A DNA stretch of 64,000 nucleotides from Peptococcaceae bacterium (GTDB lineage Bacteria; Bacillota; Desulfotomaculia; Desulfotomaculales; Pelotomaculaceae): positions 1 to 64,000 of the forward strand of contig JAAYRI010000087.1 of the NCBI GenBank assembly GCA_012518875.1, given 5' to 3'. This document shows positions 8,911 to 18,398 of this stretch, piece by piece. The notes beneath the pieces were generated by a model. It saw nothing but the letters and a program-made list of their open reading frames with translations, did no database searches and had not been told where the DNA came from. The position numbers and the translations under genes were made by a program. Within the stretch, counting starts at the first letter, position 1, and every line of letters starts with the position of its first letter.

Positions 8911-9099
8911 TCAATGTCTTACTACAACATAAGTACCGTTATCCAGGTCATGTACCATAGCTTTAAGGATTTTTGACAGGTACTGGGCCAGTCTTGCCAA
9001 CTCCTGCTCATCCCGGGCAAAAAAAATAGGTGCACCCCCGTCTACCAGCTCCTTATTTAGAGTGATTACTGCCAAAATACTTCCTTCTTCATGTTCCAT
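8911..9099 (-). CDS. Capping complex subunit for YIEGIA
   Basis: 62 residues, short and soluble, ending YVVVRH. The pattern ILAVITLNKELVDGGAPIFFA followed by a helical segment (EQELARLAQYLSKILKAMVHDL) fits the small partner annotated as the capping complex subunit for YIEGIA proteins. It lies three bases after the YIEGIA gene, with its own GAGGATGG site inside that gene's end, so translation is probably coupled. Family identity is by recall of this gene pair; the biochemical role is unproven. Confidence 0.8.
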   Translation of the reverse strand: MEHEEGSILAVITLNKELVDGGAPIFFARDEQELARLAQYLSKILKAMVHDLDNGTYVVVRH

Positions 9100-9102
9100 G
9101 GC

Positions 9103-10017
9103 TTAATCCATCCTCTTTTTATCTTTTCCAGATGGAAGACCGGCTAACAGTGGTTTGCTGCTGGCACTTTCCAAAACCGGGGTGAGCTTGACAGCTGCAA
9201 TCAGCCTGTCCAAATCCTTTTCCATAGGCATGATATACAGGCCCACCTCACCTGTTTCAGGATTCTTACGCACCAGAGGTGTATATTCCGGTATATTCAC
9301 ATCCTTTTTGGTTCCCAGAAGAACAGCCGCCGTAAAGGCAATGGCTTGCCGTTGGCCCATGTCATGAATGGTGGATCGGGCGTTTCCATCCCTGGGTTTT
9401 ATTCTTACAGCCAGGCCGTTTTCTAATATTTTTTCACGTCTTTCTTTTAAACCAACATTAACCATATTTATTTCATCAACCTTTAAAATCGGGCCTTGAA
9501 AACTTAGCCTGGCCGGCACAACATCACAGATATTTTCCAGTATATCACCCGTCATTAGCACACGGCTCAGCAGAACCATAATAATTGCCATCAGTCCCCC
9601 TGTAGACAAACCACCAAACTGGGTCACTAGACTAGTGGCAAAAGCAGTAGCCATCACCAGATAATTTCGGGCCTCAAAGGTGCGGGCGATCCCTTCGATA
9701 TAATCAAGTCCTCTTTTGACTAATTCTGTTCTTTCCAAACTTTCCAGAGTGCGACGTTCCATGTTTCTGATTTCACGAAACTGCTGAGCTGCCAGAGCTA
9801 GAAAAGTCACGGCGGTATATTCCGGGGCCATCACAGCCGGGATGGCCACCGCACCCAGGGCGGAGGCAATAAAACCCAGGAGGAGATGAGATATATAGCT
9901 GTGGGGATAACCCGGATACTGCCTGTAATCTACCCTCAGCAGGACGATACGCGACAAAGTGCCGGCAAGGATGCCGGCTGCGATCACAATAAGGTATTCA
10001 GGCATAGCAGTTGGCAT
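9103..10017 (-). CDS. YIEGIA family membrane protein
   Basis: 304 residues with about five N-terminal membrane segments and a soluble C-terminal half. The family-defining string DYIEGIA is present at about residues 105-111 in DYIEGIARTFEARNYL. The family is restricted to endospore-formers and is of unknown mechanism. It follows spoIIP by 18 bases and precedes its small capping subunit, so it is likely expressed during sporulation. The first ATG is close to AAGGGAAGG; an ATG four codons later (MPEYLIV) is an equally possible start. Confidence 0.85.
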   Translation of the reverse strand: MPTAMPEYLIVIAAGILAGTLSRIVLLRVDYRQYPGYPHSYISHLLLGFIASALGAVAIPAVMAPEYTAVTFLALAAQQFREIRNMERRTLESLERTELVKRGLDYIEGIARTFEARNYLVMATAFATSLVTQFGGLSTGGLMAIIMVLLSRVLMTGDILENICDVVPARLSFQGPILKVDEINMVNVGLKERREKILENGLAVRIKPRDGNARSTIHDMGQRQAIAFTAAVLLGTKKDVNIPEYTPLVRKNPETGEVGLYIMPMEKDLDRLIAAVKLTPVLESASSKPLLAGLPSGKDKKRMD

Positions 10018-10035
10018 CCTTCCCTTGAAAGAAAG

Positions 10036-11250
10036 CTATTCTTCCTTTTCCTGATCATTCTCCTCCAGGCCAGGTTTCCGTGCAGCACCGCGTGGAATTA
10101 AGCCGCTAATCTCCCTGACAAAACCTAGTATATTATCCCTGGCTTTATCTACACTGCCCTCATTTATCAGTACAAAACCCAGACCAAGAGCCAGGGTAAT
10201 CCCCAATATCCATCCTACTGCCTTCCATCCCCCGCCGGCACCTGTAGCCTGGCCCGGCTGCTGGGTTGTGGGACCGGCAGCAGGTGCACCACCTTTTATG
10301 CCCAGTGCGACAGGAACGGCATCTGTGAAAAGGGCGATTCCCCTTTCAGCCTGTTCCCTGCTGTTGGTGTGGGTACCGGCTTCAATCAACAATGCGGTGG
10401 CCGATAGATCCTGATTATAATCCCCCTTGCCCACAAATATTTCCTTTACTATTTGGGGGTGCACATTATTAGCTGCTGTCATCATCCGCCGGGCAAAATC
10501 CATATTGGCATCCATACGCGGGTTACTTTTACCGACAACTATACGTAGCCTGGCTACATCCTTACCGCCGATTTCTGCCCGGTAATAAGCAGGGTCCGGG
10601 ACACCGTCACGGTGTATATCAAAAATAGCTATGGGTTTGTTTTTCATTAGGTTTGCCGCAGTCCTTCTAGATCGGACATAGGCATTATTATCATGAGGGT
10701 CATGGGCAGTCTGATCATAATTCACAGTGATTCCACGACCCTGCAGTTTATCTACCATAGTTTTGCCCACTTGATAAATACCACCCTTAAAAGGTATGGC
10801 TTCCGTACCGTCGGTGGGAACATAAGATTCATCCGTATGAGAGTGATAAATAGCAATATTCCCTTTTTTTTGAGCGATATTTGTAGCGGCAGGTATCTCC
10901 TGGGCGGAGAAAAAATCATTATAAGAGACTATCTGGGAATCCAGCCCCATAAATACCGCCTCTGCCTTGCCGTCCTTCACCTTGCTTATCCTGTAACCCC
11001 TACCTTCAGCAGTATACAGCTCGTCGCCAACATAGATACTGCGGGACATCATGCTGAGCATTTCTCCTTGTTCATCAAGGATTGTGGTAAAGGTACCTGC
11101 AACATGATCGGGTGTTTCGTTATTGATGAGTCCTGCGGTATTTATAACCGGTAGGAACCGGATATCCCTGTTTACACCGTAAACCAAAAGAGCTAGAACC
11201 ACTAGCAGGGCAGCTGCATATAGAGTAAATCTTCGACTGCCGTTTTTCAT
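10036..11250 (-). CDS. spoIIP: Stage II sporulation protein P, cell-wall amidase/endopeptidase
   Basis: 404 residues. SpoIIP hydrolyses septal peptidoglycan with SpoIID to drive engulfment. A membrane anchor is at about residues 8-25. The catalytic domain shows IYHSHTDESYVP (HSH at 136-138) and DIHRDGVP (211-218), then the LRIVVGKSNP and LIEAGTHTNS blocks. A second hydrophobic segment (about 345-368) and a charged tail follow; a C-terminal membrane segment is a variation on the single-anchor Bacillus form. The ATG overlaps the stop of the DUF1614 gene (ATGA) and has AAAGGAGGATG upstream. It is in an operon with YIEGIA, which supports a sporulation role for that protein. Confidence 0.95.
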   Translation of the reverse strand: MKNGSRRFTLYAAALLVVLALLVYGVNRDIRFLPVINTAGLINNETPDHVAGTFTTILDEQGEMLSMMSRSIYVGDELYTAEGRGYRISKVKDGKAEAVFMGLDSQIVSYNDFFSAQEIPAATNIAQKKGNIAIYHSHTDESYVPTDGTEAIPFKGGIYQVGKTMVDKLQGRGITVNYDQTAHDPHDNNAYVRSRRTAANLMKNKPIAIFDIHRDGVPDPAYYRAEIGGKDVARLRIVVGKSNPRMDANMDFARRMMTAANNVHPQIVKEIFVGKGDYNQDLSATALLIEAGTHTNSREQAERGIALFTDAVPVALGIKGGAPAAGPTTQQPGQATGAGGGWKAVGWILGITLALGLGFVLINEGSVDKARDNILGFVREISGLIPRGAARKPGLEENDQEKEE

Positions 11251-12017
11251 TTGGTTTCATCCTCCTTTTCTTTATCCCCCTGGGGCCCTTCAACCTTATC
11301 ACCAATTTCTGTGGGGATACCGGGTTCGGGTTTTTTTAGACCTTTTACCAGTTCCGGCGGCCGACCCTCGACCTTGGGACCACCAGAAATTCTCTCCAGG
11401 GATTCCCCTACCAATTCAGCTAGAATGACAGCGAATATACCCGCAAGCACAATGGCATCAAAGGCACCGGCTCCACCAATCATCATGGTGTAGCTGGCGG
11501 GTGCACCCTGGTTTATGAGCCAGGCAAACTGAAACACATCTACCAGGAGGACACCTAATGTGGCAGAAATAAATGCTCCCCGCCTGGACCTACCAAAAAG
11601 ATACGCAACTATACCGCCGACAAGAGGATAAAGATAAATAGCATCAATAATGGCCCAGCGCCCGGCAGGCTCCATTGTGGAACCCGAGTTGATCAAGGAA
11701 CCTACCACATATACAATAGCGGCTGTGGCAACAGTACCGACCAGGGCCCTAACCCATTCCTTTCTCGTACCCGCTCTTACCAATAGGTAAATGGCCAAAC
11801 CGACCGGGATTAGCGCTCCCCCGACATTTAGTGATGTGTTGAAGGGTAGAAACGGCAGTGGAATGTTAATGAATCCTCCCAATATTATTAAACCAATCAC
11901 TAATAATGCACCCCGGTCAGATAGCCTCATCCGATCCAGAACCCTATGAGCCAGCCCAAGATAGATGAGTATTGATATGGCAATTAAAACTATGATTCCA
12001 ATGGCATTTTGATCCAA
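11247..12017 (-). CDS. DUF1614 family membrane protein
   Basis: 256 residues with seven or eight hydrophobic segments and a charged, proline-rich cytoplasmic tail (about residues 207-256). The block MMIGGAGAFDAIVLAGIFAVILAE near the C-terminal end of the membrane part is characteristic of DUF1614. The start is TTG with GGGGGCAAGG upstream. It is translationally coupled to spoIIP by a four-base overlap and is the first gene after the ispH-rpsA terminator, so its promoter should be in the 60 bases upstream. Function unknown. Confidence 0.8.
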   Translation of the reverse strand: MDQNAIGIIVLIAISILIYLGLAHRVLDRMRLSDRGALLVIGLIILGGFINIPLPFLPFNTSLNVGGALIPVGLAIYLLVRAGTRKEWVRALVGTVATAAIVYVVGSLINSGSTMEPAGRWAIIDAIYLYPLVGGIVAYLFGRSRRGAFISATLGVLLVDVFQFAWLINQGAPASYTMMIGGAGAFDAIVLAGIFAVILAELVGESLERISGGPKVEGRPPELVKGLKKPEPGIPTEIGDKVEGPQGDKEKEDETK

Positions 12018-12080
12018 AACCTTGCCCCCTTATTCATGAAAATTTCATAAATAGGCTGTCCAATCCAACTAAAAATATGC

Positions 12081-12109
12081 AAAAAAAAGGGGCGGTTAAT
12101 TACCGCCCC
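12081..12109 (-). terminator. Rho-independent terminator after ispH-rpsA
   Basis: On the minus strand GGGGCGGT and ACCGCCCC flank a short AATTA loop (12089-12109) and are followed by eight T residues. It closes the aromatic/cmk/plsC/ispH operon. The remaining bases between 12018 and 12254 hold no gene. Confidence 0.85.
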
Positions 12110-12254
12110 AGGTTTAAAAATTTTTAATAAGATATTTGCCAAAGGATATCATGATAAAAATTATACAAATAAATCCCCATATATTTTATGGCATGAAAAC
12201 TATAATATATTCAAGCCGGAACATGGCTGCTAAGCATCCAAGGCAATTTCTAAC

Positions 12255-14345
12255 CTAGTCCTGGTCCTTTTTTTTCTCAAATAGGTCACCGACCATGTCG
12301 CCTATTGTTACAACATCTAAAGATTCTTGCACCTGGAGAGAAGTGTTCTCCCGAAATTCACGCTGCTGTCTACCCCGATCCACCTCCCGGATGGAAAGGC
12401 GAATGCGTTTTTCCGCGGTGTTAATATTTAAAACCTTAACATCGACCTCTTCCCCTTCGGTAACCACCTCATCCGGTTTAGCAATATGACGATCCGCCAG
12501 GTGTGATATATGGACCAAGCCCTCCACGCCGGGCTCCAGTTGTACAAAAGCACCAAATGGCGCCAGCCGGACAACCTTGGCGGTGATAATAGAATCTACC
12601 GGATACTTTTCTTCCACTGTATCCCAGGGGTTCGGCAAAACCTGTTTAAGACCCAATGATATCTTTTCCTGTTCCCTATCAATCCGTAAAACCATAACCT
12701 CGATTTCATCATTGACCTTGACTACCTCTGAGGGGTGGTTAATCCGATGCCAGGACATCTCCGAAATATGCAAAAGTCCATCTACACCACCTATGTCCAC
12801 AAAGGCACCAAAATTGGTTAACCGTCGAACAATCCCTTTAACAATTTCATCTTCCTGCAGGTTTTCCAAAACTTCCTTACGCAGCCTGGCATATTCTTCT
12901 TCCAATATCGCCTTGCGGGAGAGGATTACCTTTTTCCTGCCCCTATTCATTTCTATAACCCTACAAGCAATCTCCTTTTCGAGATATTTTGTCAGGTCCT
13001 CAACATAGCCCCTTTCCACCAGAGAAGCAGGTAAAAAAGCCCTTACCCCTACATCTACAATGAGTCCGCCTTTAACAACATCCCTGACAACACCCTCGAC
13101 GGAGGCTTCTGTTTCCATTGCTTCTTCTAATCTAACCCAGGATTTTTCATTGTCTGCCCTTTCTTTGGAAAGGATTGGTCTACCTTCATTGTCTTCAGCC
13201 TTTAATACATAGACTTCTATTTCATCCCCAACTTTTACAATGTCCTGGGGTGAATTAACATTGCGGCTAGAAAGCTCCCTAATTGGTATGATGCCTTCCG
13301 ATTTGGCTCCAATATCCACCATCACTTCATCAGGGCTAACATGGACAACCATACCCTTTACAATTTCGCCAGGACGAACAGCCTTCACCTCAACTGTGTC
13401 CTTCATTTCTTCTTCTTGTTCTACCTGTTCTTCCTGCTCTTCTTTTTCCTCTTGTTGTTCTTCTTGTTCCTGTTCTTTCTGTTCTTGTTCTTCCTCCTGG
13501 CCGTTCAAATCTTCAAATTCGCCCATTCGTCTCCTTACCTCCTCTATAATCCAGTCGGGTGTGGATGCCCCCGCTGTCAACCCCGCTTTAGCAACTCCTT
13601 GCAACCAAACCGGATCAAGTTCATCCGCTGTTTCAATGAGATGCGTAGCAGTACCGGACTTGTGGCAAATGGCAGCCAGTTTACCTGTGTTGGCGCTATT
13701 TGCACCACCGACTACAATCATCACATCCACCTCGCCGGCAAGTTCCCTAGCAGCTGCCTGCCGTTGGTTTGTAGCATTGCAAATTGTATTATAAATTTTG
13801 CAATTAATACCCTTTTTCTTAATAATCTCAATAATTGTGTTAAAATTCTCCTGCGTCTGAGTTGTTTGGGCTATAATCCCCAATTCAGCTTTACTATCTA
13901 AAAAAGCCGCTTCCTCCGGATTCTCTACAACCAGGGCCTTGCCGCCTGTCCAACCAACAATCCCCTGTACCTCCGGGTGCCCTCTATCACCCACAACCAC
14001 AACCTGGTAACCTTGCTCCACAAGTTCACCGGCCAACTCCTGCGCTCTACGCACATTAGGGCATGTAGCGTCAACAATGTTTATGCCCCTTTCCTTTGCC
14101 TGATCCAAAACATCAGGACGCACCCCATGGGATCTGATCACCAGAGTACCTTCCTCTATGTTTTGAACACTATTAACCTCATATATGCCCTTTTCCGCCA
14201 AAAAGGCCACAAGCTGTGGGTTGTGAACTAATGGTCCCAAGGTAAAAACAGGACCCTTGTTGTCTTTTAGGGTGCCCATGGCCAGGTTTAAAGCCCTCTT
14301 TACCCCAGAACAGAAACCGGCCTTAGAAGCCACCTTTATCTCCAT
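12255..14345 (-). CDS. ispH: Fusion of HMBPP reductase (IspH) and 30S ribosomal protein S1
   Basis: 696 residues. Residues 1-280 are IspH, the 4Fe-4S enzyme that releases IPP and DMAPP at the end of the MEP isoprenoid pathway, with the three cluster cysteines at 12 (AGFCSGVKRA), 95 (ATCPNV) and 189 (ICNATN). A linker of about 33 residues made almost only of Glu, Gln and Lys (281-313) leads to four S1 RNA-binding domains starting near 325, 410, 495 and 577 (for example FGAFVDIGGVDGLLHISEMSWHR cut here to its FGAFVDIGG core). This bifunctional architecture is known from several Clostridia. It follows plsC by 117 bases and ends the operon at a strong terminator. Confidence 0.96.
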   Translation of the reverse strand: MEIKVASKAGFCSGVKRALNLAMGTLKDNKGPVFTLGPLVHNPQLVAFLAEKGIYEVNSVQNIEEGTLVIRSHGVRPDVLDQAKERGINIVDATCPNVRRAQELAGELVEQGYQVVVVGDRGHPEVQGIVGWTGGKALVVENPEEAAFLDSKAELGIIAQTTQTQENFNTIIEIIKKKGINCKIYNTICNATNQRQAAARELAGEVDVMIVVGGANSANTGKLAAICHKSGTATHLIETADELDPVWLQGVAKAGLTAGASTPDWIIEEVRRRMGEFEDLNGQEEEQEQKEQEQEEQQEEKEEQEEQVEQEEEMKDTVEVKAVRPGEIVKGMVVHVSPDEVMVDIGAKSEGIIPIRELSSRNVNSPQDIVKVGDEIEVYVLKAEDNEGRPILSKERADNEKSWVRLEEAMETEASVEGVVRDVVKGGLIVDVGVRAFLPASLVERGYVEDLTKYLEKEIACRVIEMNRGRKKVILSRKAILEEEYARLRKEVLENLQEDEIVKGIVRRLTNFGAFVDIGGVDGLLHISEMSWHRINHPSEVVKVNDEIEVMVLRIDREQEKISLGLKQVLPNPWDTVEEKYPVDSIITAKVVRLAPFGAFVQLEPGVEGLVHISHLADRHIAKPDEVVTEGEEVDVKVLNINTAEKRIRLSIREVDRGRQQREFRENTSLQVQESLDVVTIGDMVGDLFEKKKDQD

Positions 14346-14462
14346 AGCATCACCGTTTTTATTGTTATCAGAAAAGAATTCGCCTAATAACTTATATTTT
14401 CCTTCTTATGTATTACCTAATTCCCCAGGTTATTTTATATTTTATCATTAATTCGTCGTATT

Positions 14463-15041
14463 CTAATAGTTTTTGATCATAGAAGCTATCTGACCCATTA
14501 CCAGATCACTGTTTTTTTTCAGATCTTCCTTGGTAATTTTACCCGATCCCTCTGTGATAATGGGGGTGCCAATGACCATTCTCACCCGACCAAAAACACC
14601 TCTAGTCCCAATCAAGGCCACAGGAACCATGGGAACATTTGCTTTGCCGGCCAGCATTGCCGCACCAAGATGAGGCCTAAGCAGGTCCCCGGTATGGCTT
14701 CTGGTACCCTCCGGGAAAACACCCACCATTTCCCCCTCCTTCAGGAGCTTCAGAGCAGTCCGGATGGCCCGCCGGTCCGATTTATCCCGACGCACAGGAA
14801 ATGCACCGGAAATTCTTAAAACATACCCGATAATCGGTATTTTAAAAAGTTCTGATTTAGCCATATAATACACTTTTCTCTTGAAGGCGCATATTACAAC
14901 AACCGGATCCCAGTAGCTGACGTGATTCGCCACCAGAAGAAACCCCCCGCAGGTGGGCAAGTTTTCCCTACCCTGGATATCCCAGCGCCTTACCACTGCC
15001 AATATAACGGTCGCTAAAAATTTAAGCAGCCTGTAAATCAT
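14463..15041 (-). CDS. plsC: 1-acyl-sn-glycerol-3-phosphate acyltransferase
   Basis: 192 residues. It acylates lysophosphatidic acid to phosphatidic acid at the membrane. The HX4D catalytic motif is NHVSYWDP (His40, Asp45), the substrate-binding block is FPEGTRS at about 109-115, and MVPVALIGTRG completes the family pattern. A hydrophobic N-terminus could anchor it. The ATG overlaps the cmk stop by four bases. The plsC-cmk pairing next to rpsA is common in Firmicutes. Confidence 0.94.
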   Translation of the reverse strand: MIYRLLKFLATVILAVVRRWDIQGRENLPTCGGFLLVANHVSYWDPVVVICAFKRKVYYMAKSELFKIPIIGYVLRISGAFPVRRDKSDRRAIRTALKLLKEGEMVGVFPEGTRSHTGDLLRPHLGAAMLAGKANVPMVPVALIGTRGVFGRVRMVIGTPIITEGSGKITKEDLKKNSDLVMGQIASMIKNY

Positions 15042-15721
15042 GACTGCCCCTCTCTTTTTTTAATACATGATACAATCATACCCACTACTTCGTCTATGGT
15101 ATAGGTTGTGCTATCAATTAGTACCGCATCAGCAGCCCGGGTAAGGGGATCAACCTTACGTGTTGAATCAATGAGATCCCTGGCCATTATTTCCTTTTCC
15201 ATCTGTTCCTGAGTAATGATGTTACCTTTAGCGGCTAGTTCCCCCCTGCGTCTCCTGGCTCTTTCCTTGTTTGAAGCAGTCAAAAATATCTTGATGGGGG
15301 CCTGGGGCAACACCACCGTACCAATATCTCGTCCTTCCATTACAACCCCACCCCGGGAGGCCATGGCCCTTTGCAACCTAACAAGGTGTTTACGAACACC
15401 AGGTACCGTGGCTACCTGAGAAACATTTTGCGATACCTGGGGGCTACGGATATCGTCAGATACATCATCACCATTGAGATACACCTTGGGCCCGCCATTG
15501 TAATCAGGGAAAAGTTCAATTGATACTGCCTGGGCCAGTTGATTTAAGGAATCCTCACTCTTTAAATCTACCCCTTCTCGCAGCGCCATCAATGTCACGG
15601 CGCGATACATAGCACCGGTGTCAATATAAATATAGCCAAGCCTTTTTGCTAACATTCTGGCCACAGTACTCTTGCCGGCGCCGGCCGGCCCATCTATAGC
15701 AATGTACGGTTTTACAGTCAT
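15038..15721 (-). CDS. cmk: Cytidylate kinase
   Basis: 227 residues. It phosphorylates CMP and dCMP. The P-loop GPAGAGKST is at residues 11-19, followed by LGYIYIDTGAMYRAVTL, MEGRDIGTVVLP and KERARRRRGEL, all standard Cmk signatures. Downstream it is coupled to plsC; the 215 bases between it and aroA (15722-15936) contain no recognisable gene. Confidence 0.97.
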   Translation of the reverse strand: MTVKPYIAIDGPAGAGKSTVARMLAKRLGYIYIDTGAMYRAVTLMALREGVDLKSEDSLNQLAQAVSIELFPDYNGGPKVYLNGDDVSDDIRSPQVSQNVSQVATVPGVRKHLVRLQRAMASRGGVVMEGRDIGTVVLPQAPIKIFLTASNKERARRRRGELAAKGNIITQEQMEKEIMARDLIDSTRKVDPLTRAADAVLIDSTTYTIDEVVGMIVSCIKKREGQS

Positions 15722-15936
15722 TTGAATCCTAATTCCTCATACCTTTTTTCACCCTGTTAGTTTACTTACCCTCGACTTACATAACTTCGACAAAATGTTT
15801 TACATTCCTCTATTCTTATTAATGTAAGACAAATAGGGTACACCCCCTTATTTTATCCGCCTTGTTGGTGATAAAACCCTCATGGGCGGGCACCATTCAT
15901 CAATCAGTAATTTTTCAATTTAGTATAACCCTATTG

Positions 15937-17229
15937 TTATTTACTAGCAAGGCTTCGCAGCAATCCACCAAACCCTGGAAAGGAAATATCTATGCATTCC
16001 GCACCGTGCACCATGGTTTTGCCTCTAGCTACCAATCCGGCCACCGCCCCAGCCATGGCTATGCGATGATCACCCTGGCTGTCACAAAAACATCCCTTCA
16101 GCACCGGGCGTCCTTTAATCATTAGTCCATCTCCCAATTCAGTAACATCAGCTCCTAATGCTGTAAGCAACCTGGCCACTGCGGTAATGCGGTTGCTCTC
16201 CTTAACCTTTAATTCGGCCGCATCATGGATCACTGTCTTCCCTTCTGCCGTTGCGGCGGCAACTGCCAGCACCGGTATTTCATCTATTAGGCGGGGGATT
16301 ATTTCCCCTCCTACATCTATTCCTCGTAGTCTTCCCGCATAACGCACCCTGATATCCGCAACTGGTTCCCCACCATTTTGCCTTAGGTTAAATCTCCTAA
16401 TATCAGCACCCATCATTTCCAGTGCATCAATAATGCCGCTCCTGGTCGGATTAACCCCCAGGCCCCTGATAGTCAGATCGGAGCCGGGCACCAGGGCAGC
16501 AGCTGCAAGCAAAAATGCTGCCGAAGATATATCCCCGGCAACACTAATTTTTTTTCCTTTTAGCACCGGGTGCCCGGTAATGCAAACAGTATTTCCTTCA
16601 ACATTTAGGAAAGCTCCAAAAGAGTCCAACATCAACTCCGTATGATCTCTAGAACGATATGGTTCCGTAATAGAAGTTTGACCATCGGCAAAAAGGCCGG
16701 CCAGTAGTATAGCAGATTTCACCTGGGCGCTTGCTACTGGTGAAATATTGGCAGTCGCTTTCAGGGAACCTCCGTGTATCGCCAGGGGTGCACAACCACC
16801 GCCTTTTTTCCCTAAAATAACAGCCCCCATTTTTTTTAATGGTTCCGTCACCCTTTTCATAGGGCGGCTTCGTAGAGATTGATCACCTGTGATCACACTA
16901 AAAAATGGTTGTCCGGCCAGAACACCCAGAGAAAGCCTCATTGTGGTACCGGAATTGCCCACATCTAATATATCCTCCGGCTCCCTGAGACCCTCTAAGC
17001 CCCGTCCGCTAATTCTTACCACACCCTCATGGGGACCGCTAATTTCAATTCCCAACCTTTTATAACAATTAATCGTGGAAAGGCAATCTCGGCCTGTAGA
17101 AAAATTTTCAATTACTGTTTCACCAGTGGCTAGAGCACCGATTATCACCGCCCGGTGGGAGATAGATTTATCACCAGGGACATTAATATCGCCCTGTAGG
17201 CTGCTCCCCTGTTCAATATACAACTGCAT
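15937..17229 (-). CDS. aroA: 3-phosphoshikimate 1-carboxyvinyltransferase (EPSP synthase)
   Basis: 430 residues. It joins phosphoenolpyruvate to shikimate-3-phosphate on the way to chorismate. Motifs: GDKSISHRA near the N-terminus, LDVGNSGTTMRL, the catalytic DEIPVLAVAA, KVKESNRI and QGDHRIAMA. The start is the ATG of MQLYIEQG, with AAAGGATG eight bases upstream; an ATG three codons earlier lies too close to that site. It follows tyrA by 50 bases in the same operon. Confidence 0.97.
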   Translation of the reverse strand: MQLYIEQGSSLQGDINVPGDKSISHRAVIIGALATGETVIENFSTGRDCLSTINCYKRLGIEISGPHEGVVRISGRGLEGLREPEDILDVGNSGTTMRLSLGVLAGQPFFSVITGDQSLRSRPMKRVTEPLKKMGAVILGKKGGGCAPLAIHGGSLKATANISPVASAQVKSAILLAGLFADGQTSITEPYRSRDHTELMLDSFGAFLNVEGNTVCITGHPVLKGKKISVAGDISSAAFLLAAAALVPGSDLTIRGLGVNPTRSGIIDALEMMGADIRRFNLRQNGGEPVADIRVRYAGRLRGIDVGGEIIPRLIDEIPVLAVAAATAEGKTVIHDAAELKVKESNRITAVARLLTALGADVTELGDGLMIKGRPVLKGCFCDSQGDHRIAMAGAVAGLVARGKTMVHGAECIDISFPGFGGLLRSLASK

Positions 17230-17279
17230 ACAAATCATCCTTTTTTAAAATGTAAACGCAGAAACATAAACCAGGATCA

Positions 17280-18398
17280 TCATACCCTGCATGAGAATGC
17301 TTTTCTCACAGTATAGCCTTTTTTTCCAAGAACCTGGATCGCATTTTTTTGATCCTCCTCTGTGGCAAACCCGACCCGGATTGTGCCACCTTCTCCCTCA
17401 CGCACCCTGAGGATTTCGATGTCAGTGATGTTAATTCCACCTCCGGCCAAACAGCTTGTAAAACCAGCAATAATGCCTGGTTGATCCGGGACAGTTAGTA
17501 TGATCTCAAAAATCGCCGGCAGATAGCCTTTAACATTTCCCTGTAAGTTAACGCGGACGGCCCTGGCATCCGCCAACCTGGAGAAAATTGCCTCCATATT
17601 TCCCTCCTGCAGCAACTCTGTGAAAAGGGTAAGTTCATCCCTAAAGTCACTAATCATTTTGAGGATTTGCCGGCAATTTGTATAAAAAATATCCCGCCAC
17701 ATGGCAGGGCAACCGGCGGCTATCCGGGTGGTATCCCGGAAACCACCGGCAGCAAGGGGCAAAATAGATTCGTTTTCCGGTAGACTCACCACAGTATTAA
17801 CCAGGGAGGCCGCCAAAAGATGAGGCAGGTGACTGACGGCAGCCACGGCCAGGTCATGCTTTTCCGGTTTAATCTCAACCACCTTTGCACCAATATCCTT
17901 AACCAGTTTTTTTACCTTTTTTAGCGCTGCCGGTTTACTATTGGTTGTTGGTGTAATTAGATAAAAAGCATTTTCAAATAAATAGGGATCGGCTCCCTTA
18001 ATCCCATTATGTTCAGAACCAGCCATGGGGTGGCCGCCTACAAAACTAATCCCGGGAGGCAGCAGATTTTCCGCCTCCTGCACCACCCTGGTCTTGGTAC
18101 TCCCAACATCGGTAACTACCGCCCCCGAGGCTAGATGGGGCCATATTTCATGCAGTATCGGAATTGTGGCCCCCACCGGTGTAGCGATAATAACCAGATC
18201 TGCCCCGGCTACCCCTGCGGCAGGAGAAGCTGTATATCGATCTACTGCACCCAATTCTACTGCCAGATGCAAATCATCCACACAGGAATCCACCCCAACC
18301 ACCTCTTCCACCAGTTTGTTCCTGCGCAGGGACATGCCGAGGGAACCACCGATGAGACCAACACCTATTATGGTCACCCGGTTAAAATCAGGTCTCAA
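17280..18398 (-). CDS. tyrA: Prephenate dehydrogenase with C-terminal ACT domain
   Basis: 372 residues. It oxidatively decarboxylates prephenate to 4-hydroxyphenylpyruvate for tyrosine. The Rossmann motif GVGLIGGSLG is at about residues 11-20, then DVGSTK, GGHPMAGSEHNG and the helical dimer domain (FRDTTRIA). Residues 295-372 form an ACT domain (LTVPDQPGIIAGFTSCLAGG), a likely site for tyrosine feedback. The start is TTG with GGGGAGG eight bases upstream, overlapping the aroF stop. Confidence 0.95.
   Translation of the reverse strand: MRPDFNRVTIIGVGLIGGSLGMSLRRNKLVEEVVGVDSCVDDLHLAVELGAVDRYTASPAAGVAGADLVIIATPVGATIPILHEIWPHLASGAVVTDVGSTKTRVVQEAENLLPPGISFVGGHPMAGSEHNGIKGADPYLFENAFYLITPTTNSKPAALKKVKKLVKDIGAKVVEIKPEKHDLAVAAVSHLPHLLAASLVNTVVSLPENESILPLAAGGFRDTTRIAAGCPAMWRDIFYTNCRQILKMISDFRDELTLFTELLQEGNMEAIFSRLADARAVRVNLQGNVKGYLPAIFEIILTVPDQPGIIAGFTSCLAGGGINITDIEILRVREGEGGTIRVGFATEEDQKNAIQVLGKKGYTVRKAFSCRV

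Noticed and set aside
13341-13901. Long plus-strand open frame rich in Leu, Phe and Ser
   Set aside because: It is the reverse of the Glu/Gln-rich linker of the IspH-S1 fusion; it has no start signal and the composition is an artefact of the repeats.
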